From positions 18,359,335-18,423,334 of the forward strand of contig CM056562.1 in assembly GCA_029721515.1 (NCBI GenBank): a DNA stretch of 64,000 nucleotides. Reading direction: 5' to 3'. The translations under genes were made by a program, and so were the position numbers. Numbering within the stretch: the stretch's first letter is position 1; the number at the start of each line of letters is the position of its first letter. The notes beneath the pieces were generated by a model, which saw only the letters and a list, made by a program, of their open reading frames with translations, was not told where the DNA came from and made no database searches. This DNA comes from Synanceia verrucosa. Taxonomy: Eukaryota > Chordata > Actinopteri > Perciformes > Synanceiidae. Shown here in pieces: positions 11,518 to 62,496 of the stretch.

Positions 11518-14500
11518 GTGAACATGTTTACTATATGTTTAATCGCTGTGTAATGTGGTGTTGTGTTTAGTGTGAATTGTGGTCTTGTGTATTCAGAGCA
11601 GTGAAGGTTCTGGGGAAAAACTCTCTCTGAATCTGTTAGTCTGGGTTTTGTGAGAAAAGGTAAAGGAATAATGGATTGGATGAGAAAACCACAAAACACA
11701 AATGGAGCCCAGTAATATTCTCACTATTGAATGTAATGTACTGCACATATAGTCCATGTAAGACTATGTTTCTAAAAGTGAGAAGCTAAATGTTGTGTAA
11801 AGTATTTTCTTTTCACCATGCATTCCACAGATAGCAGCAATAGGTACTGTTAGACTACAACATACACTGCAGCATGTTTGTGATTTCCAGTCTGGTTGGT
11901 CTGTGATGCTTTAAACCAATAACCATCAACAGAACAAGATGGGGAAAACTTCACGATGCCAAGCTTGCCTTGAAGTTACATGCTATTCCACCTATGAGGG
12001 CTGTTTCAATGAAAACAAAGACAGGATTTGAAATGCAATTAGCTTCTGAGGGATTGCTTCTATCCATTTCCTCCTGTGTGCATTGAGTGATTGACAGAAA
12101 ACACAGGGCAGAGTATTACAGCACTGATATGAAAGCACTCAACTGAGGGATGCTGAAATGAGATTAAATCCAAACTTTGCAGAAATCAAATTAAAAGTAG
12201 ATGTTCACTGTTGAGGTCTTGCTCTTCTAAAGTTGCTGTCAGGAGAGGGAACGATAGCCATTCATGACAAAAATGAGCCCTGGCATCAGATTGGGTTTAT
12301 TTTTTCTGACTGGGTAAATATGATCCATGTGTAAAAATGTATCTACACTGCATGTACTGGAAAAAATACCAGCATATAATAATATGATCTAGCCTACAGC
12401 TTCCTCACTTAAAGGAGGATACAGCCATCTCCATTACTGAGTGGCAACATGTGTGCTTGGGGATAGAGAGAGAAAAGAGTAATAGGCTCCAGCAGCTGCT
12501 GAGATTCACCCATCATTTTGGGATGTGCATATAGTAGGAGGACAGAGAGGGTGGGTGGAGAGAGAGGAGAGGATGAGAGGGAGAAATTCTAATTTGCTCA
12601 GGGTTGCATGGCAAATATGTTCTGCTTACAGAAAAAACAGGCTGGTGGGATAGCTGCTGCTGTCTATGCAGCAATCACTAGTGTGCTTCAAATGTGTCAC
12701 AATACAATGTGCTGCACTCCTCAATATGGTGTAAGCATTCTTCATCACCAACACATATTTATATCCAAAGATAAAGTTTTGAGCAACTGTAATTTGAAGC
12801 ATTTTCTTCTCCTGGGAAGTAGATACCGAGGAAGGCCGTGATGTTGTTGCTCTTTGCAGTGAACTAAGCATGAGAGCTTCACTAGTGTCTTGAGGTTTGT
12901 GTCACACATCTTTCCCCATTTTATCATGAATGACTCAGAGCAGCGTAGCTCAAAAATACATTTGCCAGTGTGTTCAGGCAGCTGCCATGAGAATGGATGG
13001 CGGGGGAAGGGAAGTCTAGATTGTTCATATCACAACTCGTCGTGTTATGAAAATGCAATTGTGACCTAAATTAAGCTTTTCCCATTTTGAACTTGTGGGT
13101 AACTTAATTGCAGCTGTAATTGCATTGTTTGATTTTAATTGATACTCTATCCACTGCAGGATAATAGCACAAAACAGAAGCTATTCAGCCATGTTTCGAC
13201 AATAATTGCCTGTTTGGAACATTGCAAACACATTTGCAAATAAATAGGCAGTGCAGTGGAGAAGCAGATCATGCTGTTTTCTATTGGAATCTATTGTAAC
13301 TGACTGAATTCAAACTGGAGTTAGTTATTTTTAAGAGAATGGAAAAGATTTAAAAGGAGTCTTGACACTCACTGTGGTGAAGGAGTGATGGGCCATCTAG
13401 CTAAAGAGCTAGATAGATGTGGATCAGGATTCCTCAAAGCTCTCCGGAAGAGCGAATTAGACAGCTGGTTGTGATGACAGCTAGAGATGGAGCAGTGGGC
13501 ATGGGGCCAGTGACAGGACAGAGAAATAATGATAAAGGACAGCAACAGAGAGAGGAACATATTTTAAAGTCAGACTGCTAGGACATGATTGCCTCAGAGG
13601 TTATGGTTAAATGAAATGTGGAGAAGTGTGAACGCCACTAGTCAGTTCCTGAGATTGAGGGTAACAGAAGACAATACAACGAACATGAAGGTAGTCCTAC
13701 TATTTTATTTTGTGTCAAAGTAAAACCCAAAACATCCACAATAGATCCAATGGCAAAGATGTGAGAGTCCAGGACACACTGTCTCATTGACCGTGTATTA
13801 GAAATGCAGTTCAAGTGCGTAATACCATTTCAATAACCAAACTTCAAGCAAGAAAGAACTCGAAAACTAGATTTTTCTTGTGTTCCTATAACCTTAGTCC
13901 GCTCAGCATTTGTGAACAAACACATCCCCCTCCCAGTAGTTGAAATGGAGAACATCTGCGATGGCACCTAGTGCAACATAAAACCAGAAGTACTCAGTGT
14001 ACATTTAATAGGCTATAGCCAGCAGTGTTTTCAGCTTGATGTCTCTGCATCTGCTGTAAACAGCAGAGAGACTGTCTGTTCACAGGAGGTGTCTTCAGCA
14101 TCCTTCCACAACATCATATGCATCAAGCTGGGATGTGAGCCCCCAGGATCTGTGGGGTTTGGGTGCAAGTTTCACACCCGGGAAAGGATCTGAGCTAATT
14201 CTTAACAAAAAAGGTTGGCCTGAATTTGTTTGCAGCCAACCTTTTGCATGATTGATTGCCATAAGTCTCTTTAATCTGGATCAGTTTTATAATGCTGTCA
14301 AGCCTGTGCATGCTATAACTAAAGCCTGAAAAGAAACTGTGTGACGCCCGGGTCATGACCGGCCTTCTCTGGCAACATGGCAGCACTATGGCAGCTTGGC
14401 CAGAGTGACCCTGATCCAAGGAAACAGTGAATGAAGAAGTAAAGGAGTGACAGCATGACCTTCAGACATGACAGTCAGCACTTGGCCAGCAAAGTCAGTG

Positions 14501-17500
14501 TGTCGTAGCGAGAGAATGGAGGATGCTAGTCTTTTTACAGGGCCAAGCAGGGCTCAGGACACTCCACCCCTGCAGGCTCCTTAAAGAGTCAAATGAGAAA
14601 TAGAGTCGTGGACATGAGAGAGAGAGACAGTAAAGGACAGCGTAAAAGAGTGAGAGAGAGGTTGTACTTGATGTCTTAGCTCACTGGGGATAGGTTTCCA
14701 GGAGCATCACAGCCCATCTGTCCCCTTACATAAAGTATTTCCCCTCAAGTGAGATTGTGAATTGAGAGGGAAATGCCCCACGCCATTCAGTCTGCTGAAA
14801 GCAAAGCAAAGTGAACCGTAAAAAGGCTGGGACCATCCTAAAGGGCATGTGATGACAGACAGGGAGGTTTCCTGCCTCCCATTCTGCCGTACTCTTCTTG
14901 ATCCCTGGCTGCCACCCCTCTACTGTAAACACCAGCGATGGAAATAGTAAAACTGTACTATTTACATTCTGGTTAAAATATGAAAGTGTTCTTAGATATA
15001 CGTGTAAATGTGCACTATGATCACAGGGAATTTTCTTTCAACAGATGGACCTCTGCAGCCGGTGATACAACTGACTGTTTATCAATTCTAAATATACAAC
15101 CAGCTTCCTCTTTATATCTTTACCAGAAAAGAGAATGAAAATCTATTGACTATTTAGCAGAACAAAGCATTCACAAGGCAGTCAACCCTGACAAGTAAAG
15201 ATAATATAAATCCAACAGCAGCCCACAAACATTAAAGCAAAAAGAGAGACTACATGCACAATGCTACGTTTCTAAGCAACACAGTGGTTGAAGTCCTCTG
15301 TAATGAGTTACTACAATAAGCTTATTGTTGTACTTCCCTGGATGAATTCTGAGAGTCCTTCACAATCTTCTCAAAGTTCAACTTTTCTACTGTTCACTCT
15401 GAAAGCATAATATAACCAGTCCACTCACACTCTCTGTCCCACTGTCCTTGATGGTATTACATGTATATTAAATTAGCAGCTCTGCTCTGCTCTAATGGAT
15501 CCAGGCTTTCTGCAGTAGTTCTGTCAGGCAGCCCCAGCTAAATGAGTTATCTGAGATAGTTTTACTTTCACTAACAGATGGCTTAGTCCTAATCCTAAAA
15601 TCCTTTCCTATTGTGACATTAATAGCGGAATCTGGAACAATAGAGCACAAACCTGCATACTTGTAATACTAGGACCAAGTATCTTTACACTGCAATACAA
15701 GGGACCTGGGACTTTTAACTGGTCTCAATCTTTTCACAGTACATTCGAGGACAGTGTGTACATTATCTTGGCATCGGCCACCATCGTTTTCCCACATGGG
15801 AGAAGTTGTAGCATCTCCGCTTAATGCCACCAGATCCTACACACTGCACCTTTCAGAAATAAAAATAAATATTACAAATTTTAAATGGTAAATCTGCCAC
15901 ATGTGTGCAGTGGAGGAACGGAGGCATAGGAATATGGGTGTCTGGGTGTCAAGCTATTTAAAGACATCAGTTTCTTGGTTACATGCTGGTGCTGTACACA
16001 TGATGTTATGGCATGTGCATAATGCATTAGAATTATATCTCCCCAGTTTTATATTAGATCATGATTTTCTGTGTTTTCAGAATTTATATTTTTAATATAA
16101 GTCTATCAGTTCTTACTTTGACTTTTCTGTGATTAAATTGTGAGTTGCTCTATTTAGAATAATCATGCAGTGAGGGTCAGTGGGATGCCTTATTTTGGCA
16201 CGTGTCCTGAGGCTAGAGCCAATCTGTTGGGCAAACAGCCAAGGAGTGACTGAGAGAAGACAGATCACAAGACTGTATTAAGAAACATAATGCTGATGAA
16301 AAATGTCCACCAAAAACGTTTGACTGATCCAATTTAGTTTCTCTTAAATTTTGTTCTTTGACATACAGTATCTTCAATTGTTATTTTTTCAATCATATTG
16401 TGACAGCGTTGCCTTATTAGTTTTTTCACGCACATGTCATTTGTCTCATCATCAAAGAGAGAAGGAGAAAGAGTGAGAGGGAGGAGAGGAGGGAGAGAGA
16501 GGGAACAGCTTCCTCAAAAATTGCTTTCATAATGTGACCGCTACATGAACTTTGTCATCAGCGCAGCAACAGTTCTCCAGCAAATAACTAGATACTAGAA
16601 AATGGTCGATGTGATACGCCATGATTTTCAGTTGCTCACTGCCAGGTGTTTGTGCAGGGGTGAGAAAGCATTCTGTTTTAAAGTATGGGAATAGAGGAAG
16701 AGGAGATCAAATGGGACAGTGTCAGAGGGAGGAGGGTGGTTACCATGGTACCTGAGCTCAATGTTGCAGAAGTGTTAAATATCACTGAGGGTCCTTTTGC
16801 TTTTCATTCAACTCTTCCAGATGCAGGCAGCTCCTGTCTGAACACATTCACACACAGTAACACATCCACAAACTGATATAATGTATAACAGCATGATGTT
16901 AGTCACTCTGAATGACAAGTTCCTCTGAAATATTCAGAAAATCCATCATTTTTATGTCTTTTTAGAGGACTGTGTCAGATTTTTATCAAAGTTGAAAAAG
17001 TCAAGTCAGACATGAAATTTGGAATTACCTATGACACTGTGCATAAAACCGTATCCCTTTATGTTGTCACTGCTTACTGTTTATAAAATATTCAAAGCCC
17101 TGCCAGACCAATGGATGTGTTTGGGAAGCCCAACTGTGAGGTATTTGCATGCAAGAAGGATCCACAGTTCTTGGAATGCCAGCATGAATAATACCGATGA
17201 ATATGTAAAGGTGACATCTGTTTATCGGGGCAATAAAGCACGGTGCATTGGCTCATACAAAAAACAGCACCTGTGCCATCATGTATCACTCCTGTCAGTC
17301 ATATTTTCACATTTGGTAATGTCAAATGTAAATGCTGTAAAGTCAATGAGCCAGGTGAAAATTCTGACATGAAACAAAGCAAAACATATTTGACATATTA
17401 GTCATTGGCATTGCTAATGACGGCCTTGTCAGAAAGCATATGAAAGCCATCAAATCAAATGTTTGGTTAAGCCACCAATGAAAATGTTCTAAACAGGTGA

Positions 17501-20500
17501 AAGCATGTTACAGTCAACCGCTCTATGGAGCAGATTATGTAGGCAACAACCAGCTTCTGACATATGTATACATCACTTGCTTTCTCCTTATTGAGTTTCT
17601 TCAACAAACAGACTGTGACAAAATGTGACGCTATATGGAAATATACAGTTTGAATTCAATATTATTATTGTCACGCTTCACGTTTGTCTTCTAGATACTT
17701 CTGACATAAGTCATTATAATTATTTACTAGTGCTGCGGTTATGTTGCAGGAGGGACATCTTGTCAGGCCAGAGTAAAAGAGACATCTCATAAAGAAGAAC
17801 TTTAAAATACAGAACATGGCCACCCAGGATGTACCAATTATCTGCCATGTCACAGGGTGATTAGGATTTCTAATTGAAAGACTGCTACTGTGGACTCTTT
17901 CTGAAATATTGAAAAAAAAAAACATTTTATGTTGAACTGTAGGTGCTTCTTTTTTAGGTGAATAAATCTTCTTTTTTTTTTTTAAAAAAAAAAAAAATCC
18001 ACCTCACGTCTGCCAGCTCAGTCTCTAACAGTCTCATTTAACAACATGATTTTAAAATATCAAATACCAGTCCCATCACCAGACCACTGACCAAAAGTCT
18101 GTAGAGAACAATAACGCCTGAGAAACAGTACATCTAAATAACTTCCTATGGGGAATAAATGCACAAGATACACATCAATGAGCATGAATGATATAGAGAT
18201 GCTGTGCTATGATCAGGTCAAGCTGTACTCAAGCACTGTCAGGCGGCAAAAGATGGAAGGTAAAAGTGCAACCAGCATGCGTCTTTAAGTGGTTTATTGA
18301 TGTCAGTGGTAGTGTGGATAATCACAACCGACACCCTGTCTCTGTGTTGAGTGAATGGATGGAGATGGAGGTGTTGGAACCGCTTACCAAGACGATCAAT
18401 CAACCCATCTGATCCTCTCAGTAATCTGTAACGACTTAAAGTGTAGACGTTCTGCATTGCTGTGAGGCGATAACGATTACTACACATCAGAAAAGTTGTT
18501 GGAAAGATAGCTTTGCTATTCTTAGATTATTACCAATAGCGGGACAAAAATTCAAAGTTGAATGACCTCACACAGATACAGCTCCAAAGTGTTGGCCCCA
18601 TCTGTCTCACAATCTAAGAGTCTATCAGAATGCACTTCGTGATTGATGAATGTTTCAACAAAATTGTTTGAGGAAAATGCAAATTAATGCATACAAATTA
18701 GTATTAATGTCTCTTTTGTGAATATTAACAAGAGATTAACAATTCTGCAGTCAGATGAAGGAGAGGAAACAATGAGATAATGAGATTAAAAAGGGACCAG
18801 CCTGAACTTAATCAATGGAAAACAATCTAGAAAATGTGATGGAAAGATGGCATCCATCCATGTTTGTTTCATGTCTTAACTTGATGAAGGTCACAATCTC
18901 ATCACTGCACACAGTTCTGATGTTTTGTCTCATCACTGCATCAGAAGCTTGAGTGACATTTATGTGTGCTGTCCAAATTTGATTGGAGTTTGTCCATGTG
19001 ATGAATATATCACTCTGCTCCAGTGTATGAAACCAACAAATTGACTGACAGACCAAGCAAAATTGCAGTCGTCAGAATCCCACTTTGGCTGAAAATACAT
19101 CCAGTGAATAAAATATGTAATTTATCTTTCATGCACTTCAGTAGTCCAACTGATTTATCATTTCTCAATGGATCATCAACTTCCATCAGATACATTAGGG
19201 CTTTTTAATCAGTCTGTTGAGCAACTGCAGTAAAGTTTAATACTAAAACTGTCTAGTGATGATTTAAGTGTTTTAGGCAAGGCCTTGCCAGAGCAGACAT
19301 TTTTATTTTTGCAAAATGATCTCCCCATAAACAATGAGATGACCAGCAAGCATAATAAAATTGATACTTGTGCAATGAAAAGTGAACATCAGTAGAATTG
19401 GAAATGCAAATATTCAGTGTATTATTACCCTTGTTTTACTAACAATGCATCGTTTGACATGGTCTATACATTGCTCATGCTCATATACATTAAATCTCCC
19501 TTAATATATGACTGACTGCTTACACATAAAATATATGCAGCAATACAGCTTGAAAGTGATGCTTTGCTTCCGTTCAACTTGATATTAGTGACTAATCTCT
19601 ATGGAGAGGAACCAAATCAGCAGATGCATGCTGTGAAGGATTGGGCATTGTGTCAGTTATTGCTAAGTATGCATCCAGGGCGCCATCAAATCCAATCCCC
19701 ACACTGATGATGTTTAAAGAAATCAGGAACATCCGTCATCTCCAATGAGAGCATGAGCAGTGAGTCAATACCCTCATTAGCAGTTTGAACACATGCTTGC
19801 GTAGATAAGAAACTGTGTCTGACGGTCCAGCTCTGACAGGCCAGATTACTTTCAAATGTTGAATTGTTTAAGCCAGCAGATTGGGAACCCGCGTCATCCT
19901 TAAAGTGTGCCTACTGTGCAAAAAGTAGGACACTTGAGTCGTCGTACACATAGACAGAAATGCACCGTCTCAGCGTTTAAAAATCAAATTCTGAAATTTT
20001 TGAGGGATGCAAATGTCCAAGCGAAGACACGATAAATTGACTGCTCATGATGACATATTATTTTGAGTGGGTGGGATTCTAGGCCAAAATGGGTGCACAA
20101 ATGATTCACATCACTATCTAATAAAAAACCCATTCATAAACTGAATATTCATATATACTAATGTATGGGTAAAAAGACTGTTATATATGTTACTGTATGT
20201 GTTTGCCACATTTTTGTTTGGCCAGTCAGTCAACTGATAGCCTGAATGGATTTGAAATCGGCACTTGAGAAAGGCTTAAAATTAGTCTGAGGCTAATTGT
20301 CCAATCAATGACTAATATTACTGTATGTCTTTTTAAAATAATGGGGGCTCTGATTCAGGAGAAACAAATCACACACAGATCAACGTGGGCGAGTTTTGGA
20401 TGTGTTGGTTTAAAATTCTGTGCTGAGTTAGAGTATATGTTAAATATAGGTGGTCTGCCGCTGCTGCAGAGAACACTTATTAGCACTCCCTTTGCATGTG

Positions 20501-20550
20501 TGGAGGCTTATTTGTGTGTTAAAAGCAACACAGCATTAGGAATGGAAACA
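11518..20550. other. Intergenic DNA, no gene seen
   Basis: Nine kilobases without a convincing exon. There are purine-rich tracts near 12540-12590 and 16455-16505 and a T12A14 homopolymer pair at 17972-17997. Conserved regulatory elements could be present but cannot be recognised without comparison to other genomes. Confidence 0.5.
17972..17997. repeat. T12A14 homopolymer palindrome
   Basis: Twelve T bases run directly into fourteen A bases, forming a perfect loopless A/T palindrome. Confidence 0.95.
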
Positions 20551-20830
20551 GTCGGTCAGTCCACCATTTTTGTCCAGGCTGAAATATCCCAACAACTATT
20601 AAAAAGATAGTCGTGAAATTTAATACATATGTGAATGGTCCCTTTAGGATGGAGCCTCGTTAATTTTGTGATTCTTTAGCATTTCCTCTAGTGCCATCAT
20701 GAAGTTCATATTTGTGGTTGTTTCAGCAACTATTGGATATTGATTGCCATGAAATATCTGACCAAATACCTGCTGAAACTAATGCATCAGCCATAATATG
20801 TACTTTGCATTTAGTGCTTATTAGCAAATG
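20551..20830 (+). repeat. Interspersed repeat, degenerate
   Basis: Recognisable pieces are GGTCAGTCCACCATTTTTGT, CTGAAATATCCCAACAACTA, TTTCCTCTAGTGCCATCATG and a second internal CAACTATTGGATATTGATTG. They recall a diverged fish repeat with an internal near-duplicated ATCTCAACAACTATTGGAT motif. Boundaries are approximate. Confidence 0.55.
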
Positions 20831-21015
20831 TTTTTCACTGTGATATATTTACATATGTGCATTTTTTCAAACTGTTGATTTTGTCATGAGTACTTTCACA
20901 CAGAGTGTGACCATTACTTAGTGCGGATCATCTTTCAGTTTCTCTGGGATTTCTAATGTTGTAGAGAACTGTAGACTTATTTTGATTCACCCTATAGTTG
21001 AATGACATTCATACA

Positions 21016-21562
21016 ATTTTGTAGCCTGACAAGCAAGACTATAACATCAAATGTATAGTCTGAGGGCAGTCCATAGGCAGGTGGAACCAACCGTTCAACC
21101 GTCGTTCAAACTGCCTCTGCACGTAATAAGCCAGCGCTATGACCAATCAGAGCAACAGACAATGTGACGTATTCCTTTTAGCTACCGGTGGAGCCAGCTA
21201 GTATATTAGACTTTTGCCGTAACCGGTCGGCAAAGTAGCCGGTCAGCAAAACAGCAAATACATCCTTCTTCAACACGGATGACTTGAGTGCTTCTTTCTG
21301 CTCAACTTTCAAAGAAGAGCCCAAGTGTAACTCTTCCCGTTTCAATGACAGAGTCGATTCAAACGACCTCTGTTCGTTAACCAAAGCCATCTTCCTTGTT
21401 GTGCTATCTCCAGCGTTGCTCATTGTGCGACTTGCTACGCATATAGTGCGTTGTGATTTGTCCGACAGACTCCTTGCCGGAGTGCCACTAGACCATCCTG
21501 CTAGGCAAAAATATTTTTTGCCGCTAGGGTGCGTCTAGATTTCTAGGCTAATGATTTTGTAG
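21016..21562. mobile_element. Non-autonomous element with 9-bp flanking repeats
   Basis: ATTTTGTAG occurs at 21016-21024 and again at 21554-21562, flanking about 529 bp. The interior begins CCTGACAAGCAAGACTATAA and ends TCTAGGCTAATG. If TAG is counted with the element, the termini TAGCCT and AGGCTA form a short inverted repeat. The inside is more CpG-rich than its surroundings and carries a CCAATCAGAG segment comparable to CCAATCAGAC in the element at 62131-62483, so the two may be related. No transposase frame is present; the superfamily is unresolved. Confidence 0.55.
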
Positions 21563-24087
21563 ACTAATCAATAATTTGATTTAAACTGAGTTTATCAAAA
21601 CTGACACAAAGCACAACTTTATAACTTGTGTTTACAACAAGTCATCCTAAGTTTCTTTGAAATTAATTATTCAGCATGAAAATGCATAGAAAAATTACAA
21701 ATCAACTAAAGAAACCTCAGTTCATTTAGACCAAAACAACCCTAAATCAGACCGCCACCACTAATTAAAATCATCTTAATGACCCTTTCAAAGGCACACT
21801 ACATATGTTGATAGCATTTCACCAGTTTTATACAAAATTCACAGACAAATGAAAATGTACGCTAATATTAATGAAAAACTAATTCTTAGTATTGCTCTCT
21901 ATTGCAGTACTCAGCGATCAAAGTATTTCTTAAAGATACGGATAAAGAAAGCTCTGTGTTCAATAAAAGAAGAGAGATAAAAGTTGGCTTTGAGTCCAAA
22001 AGGAAGACATTTGTCACTTTTCCATATAGTCCTATAGTAGAGTGCAATGGGACTTGCGTGTCTGTAGAGAAACAACAAGTTTGTATAATTTGGGCTGATG
22101 TTATTCACTGTTTGGCTGCTGCCATTCTTGTGTATGTGAGCTTCACATGTTGAAAATGTTAAATTATTGATATCATTTTGAGAGTTGATTAATTATTTAT
22201 TTGATCCTGCAGATTTAACATCTCAAGGATATACTGGTATTGTGGGGATCTAATGTTGAAAGCTCTCCCATCAGGGGGGCCAGATGATGCAAAATTTTAT
22301 TCCACACAATGGCTTTGATTCATTATGAATGAGAGGTGTTCTGCACGTGTGAGCAGCTTGACGCAAACAAATACGTTTATATATGATAATACCCGAAACA
22401 ATAAACGGTTTAGAACTTTTAAAAGGAATAAATTAACAACAGCTAATCTATTCTGACTTATCTCATCTAAATGCATGTTTTACAATTATCTTCCTGGTGT
22501 GAAACACAGGAGCGGCAGCCTTTCAGGTTTGCTAATCATTTCTGGGAAATGTAATGCTGGGGTGATTAATTTAATTTTGCTGTTGGTGGTGCATTGTTTG
22601 TCTTTGTTCTCCACCTTGGTGTGCATCAGTGCTTCTGACAAGACTGTAGTTATATCGTCATTAAATGGGCTCTTGTTTGTGCACTGGTCCAAAGATAAAT
22701 CACAGATGCAGCTCTCATGGATTATCGCTTAATGGTATTTCAATTTCCTTCCTCATTTCACAAGAGAACATGACCCAAACATGCCGCATTTCAGAGAAAC
22801 TGTATTTATGATAGCATGTAAACAGAAGCTGAATGGACCTAAAATCTGCTGTTGAGCCCTGAATGGAGCTTAGCCTTTATTCACTGGATTGAACTTCAAC
22901 TTTTCAGTTCGTTAAATTAAATTCTGAAAGAGTCCAGGCTTGTTATTCATGTAATCCGAGACAGTTAAGTCTTTCTTTGTGAATATGAGCCATTCCTGGG
23001 GCATGCTCCAGTGATAGTGAATTTAAGTCAGATTTTGTAGGCACAGTAAAAATTCTTTGGTTGTTTTTCCTGGGACATACACTGAAACTTCTATTCAATG
23101 ACGCCTTGGTTCAGGATTTTTTTTTAATCTTGATTCATAGTGACCAAAATGCATAGAATATAATGAGATCATCATCAGTTTACAATGGTTAAGACTTTTG
23201 TAAGCATACAGCAGGGCAGGTTTATTGCTATAAAATACTGGATACCAGCCTGAACAAACACATTTAGCATTTTAAGAGCCTATTCATCATCATATAGCAC
23301 CATCTGTATTGGCCAGATTGCCTGACTACTGGCCTAGTCAAACCAGCCTCACCCTCTTCTGCAATTATGTTTAATTATATCACAATAAAAAATAATGTTT
23401 TTTGTCCACCCTAATTTTATACTGTGTGTTTTGTCCTAATCTAAAAAATGAGTACTCATAGTATAAGTGACAGTAGAAAATGTCCATAGTTATATCTAGA
23501 GTTGCAGGAATACATGATAAAAACAAAATACAATACATATATAAACATACACTGTATGCAGCCTATATATATACAGTACATGTTTCTGTTAGCAAGTCAG
23601 TAGCACAGTCAGTATAGAATAAAACTAGCATGAATCAGCAAAGGCATGGCTCTGCCAGTTAGTGATTTTTATACATCAAATAAAAGCACCTACTCAAACC
23701 ATTAAGTAGGTCAAATGACACAGGATAAAATTTGTCTGGTAAATAATTATATATATCACATTTTAAGCTGTTCCAAAGGGAATATTCTCATGGTGTGTGT
23801 ATATTTAGACAGATCACATGATGAACTGCTCAACAAATTTGCTTTCGAGCCAGTCAGGAAATATCTAGCAAGTAATACATGTTTCTGTCAGTTAACCACA
23901 AAGTAGGAACCCCATGTCCATTATGGCTAGAGTCACTATAGCATACCTTGCATGTTCCTCCCTTCTCACATCATAGTAGTAGCCTGTACTATTTGGTTTT
24001 GCCAAGTAAAATATATTTGCACACTGAGTGGCCTGATTTCTAATGATGCACTTTGAAGTTAAAAAGCATGAAGAGTTGCCTTTTGTA

Positions 24088-24139
<52 letters not shown>

Positions 24140-24325
24140 AAGTGACACTTAGATGTATTCTATCATTTTGATATGTGCTCGCTTATATAGCAATATACTA
24201 CATACCCTGCATAGTCCCTTTTTATCGGCTACATATATTTGCATGGATATATTTTACAAATGTCGCTGTAACATCAAACTTTAAGAGCCTAAAGTAAGTA
24301 GTCTACATTCTTGCTAGTAGTCACT
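21563..24325. other. Intergenic DNA upstream of cfap46, no gene seen
   Basis: AT-rich sequence with TATA/ACAT-rich patches near 23530-23580 and a (CT)n(GT)n microsatellite at 24088-24135. No exon was recognised. Confidence 0.55.
24088..24135. repeat. (CT)9 then (GT)n compound microsatellite
   Basis: An uninterrupted CT run passes directly into a GT run of about 30 bases. Confidence 0.95.
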
Positions 24326-24332
24326 GTAAACA
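24326..24332 (+). promoter_or_regulatory. FOXJ1-type forkhead site (candidate)
   Basis: GTAAACA, the core recognised by FOXJ1 and other forkhead factors, lies 120 bp upstream of the X-box. FOXJ1 cooperates with RFX factors on motile-cilium genes. Seven bases occur often by chance, so the call rests on position. Confidence 0.35.
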
Positions 24333-24451
24333 ATGGGCACTTCTGGGAATGTGTCTACTTAATACATGCATATTTAACGTTGTTTATGATGTTTTCAGTT
24401 GTCTCAAGCCTTTTGGTCCAATTGGCTTACCGTAGTTCAAACCAGTCTCCG

Positions 24452-24464
24452 GTTGCTTAGTAAC
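24452..24464 (+). promoter_or_regulatory. RFX X-box in cfap46 promoter
   Basis: GTTGCTTAGTAAC consists of the half-sites GTTGCT and AGTAAC separated by one base, fitting the RFX X-box (GTNRCY, 1-3 bases, RGYAAC). It lies 280 bp before the cfap46 ATG, a typical distance for ciliary X-boxes. The 24440-24900 stretch is clearly richer in CpG than the neighbouring DNA, as expected of a promoter. RFX2/RFX3 control of this gene is inferred. Confidence 0.65.
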
Positions 24465-24743
24465 GCTCCCTAACTACAAACATGGATACGGCTATCTAAC
24501 GTTTCAGTCGACACAGGTGGCGTATTTACATTACCGTGACATTTAACTTACGGACTATTTCACATTCTTGTTCATTATGTAGTTTTACACTCCTGTACAC
24601 TTTTAATGGGGTAAGCTAGCGCTAGTATTAACTTTAAACCACCTGTCATAATTAGTTTTACGCTAGCTACGTAACATTAGCTATTAGACACAGCTCGTTA
24701 CCATCGATTGGCTAACGCCAACTTTAGTTAGCTTCTTCCTGAC

Positions 24744-61861
<37,118 letters not shown>

Positions 61862-62117
61862 GTACCAGACACACATGCAGACAGTTTCAGAAATGTTTGC
61901 CAGGGGATTCCTCAGCATTCCCATGAACATCACCTTTCAGAACAACAACACTTAGTCTCATGGATTCTGAGTCAGACAGCTGTGTCATTTCAGACAGCTC
62001 TAAAACCATCAGGAGAATTCCTGCTCAGCATTAATTCACCCTGTTATTACTGTCCTTATTTAACAGGCACTCTTTTACAAAATTATTATTAGTAATGTAT
62101 TTTCAGTTGTCCAGAGA

Positions 62118-62496
62118 ATGGTTAATCTAGCCTGGCTATCGTGACTACTTGCTCTGCGAGCATAGTCTGGCCAAGCTGTCTTGTAAACCAACTTCTCAGA
62201 GGGCGGGCTTAACCTGTGTCTACCAAATGTCTCTGTGTGCTACTGGACGAAGCTTCAACCAATCAGACCACTCTTTCCTCTGACGTATACGTAACGACGG
62301 AAACTGCTTGCTCCAAAGAACTAGTGTCTCATTGCCTTAAATGCCTCAGTCAAGTTTTTTGAAATGCTAGATTTTCATTGGTCTCCATTTCTAGGTGAAT
62401 CTGAAATCAAAGAGAACGGCAGCTTGGCCAGACTGACTTGGTCACGGAATTTGGAAAGCAGGAAGTAGGGGCGGGCCCAGGCTATGGTTAATCTAG
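62118..62496. mobile_element. Non-autonomous element with 13-bp target duplication
   Basis: ATGGTTAATCTAG occurs exactly at 62118-62130 and 62484-62496, flanking 353 bp that begin CCTGGCTATCGTGACTACTT and end GGGCGGGCCCAGGCT. It is GC- and CpG-rich relative to its surroundings. The direct repeat is a convincing target-site duplication. The class is unresolved: 13 bp suits a retroposed insertion, while TAGCCTGG and its near-inverse AGGCT at the other end suggest short inverted termini. Confidence 0.65.
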
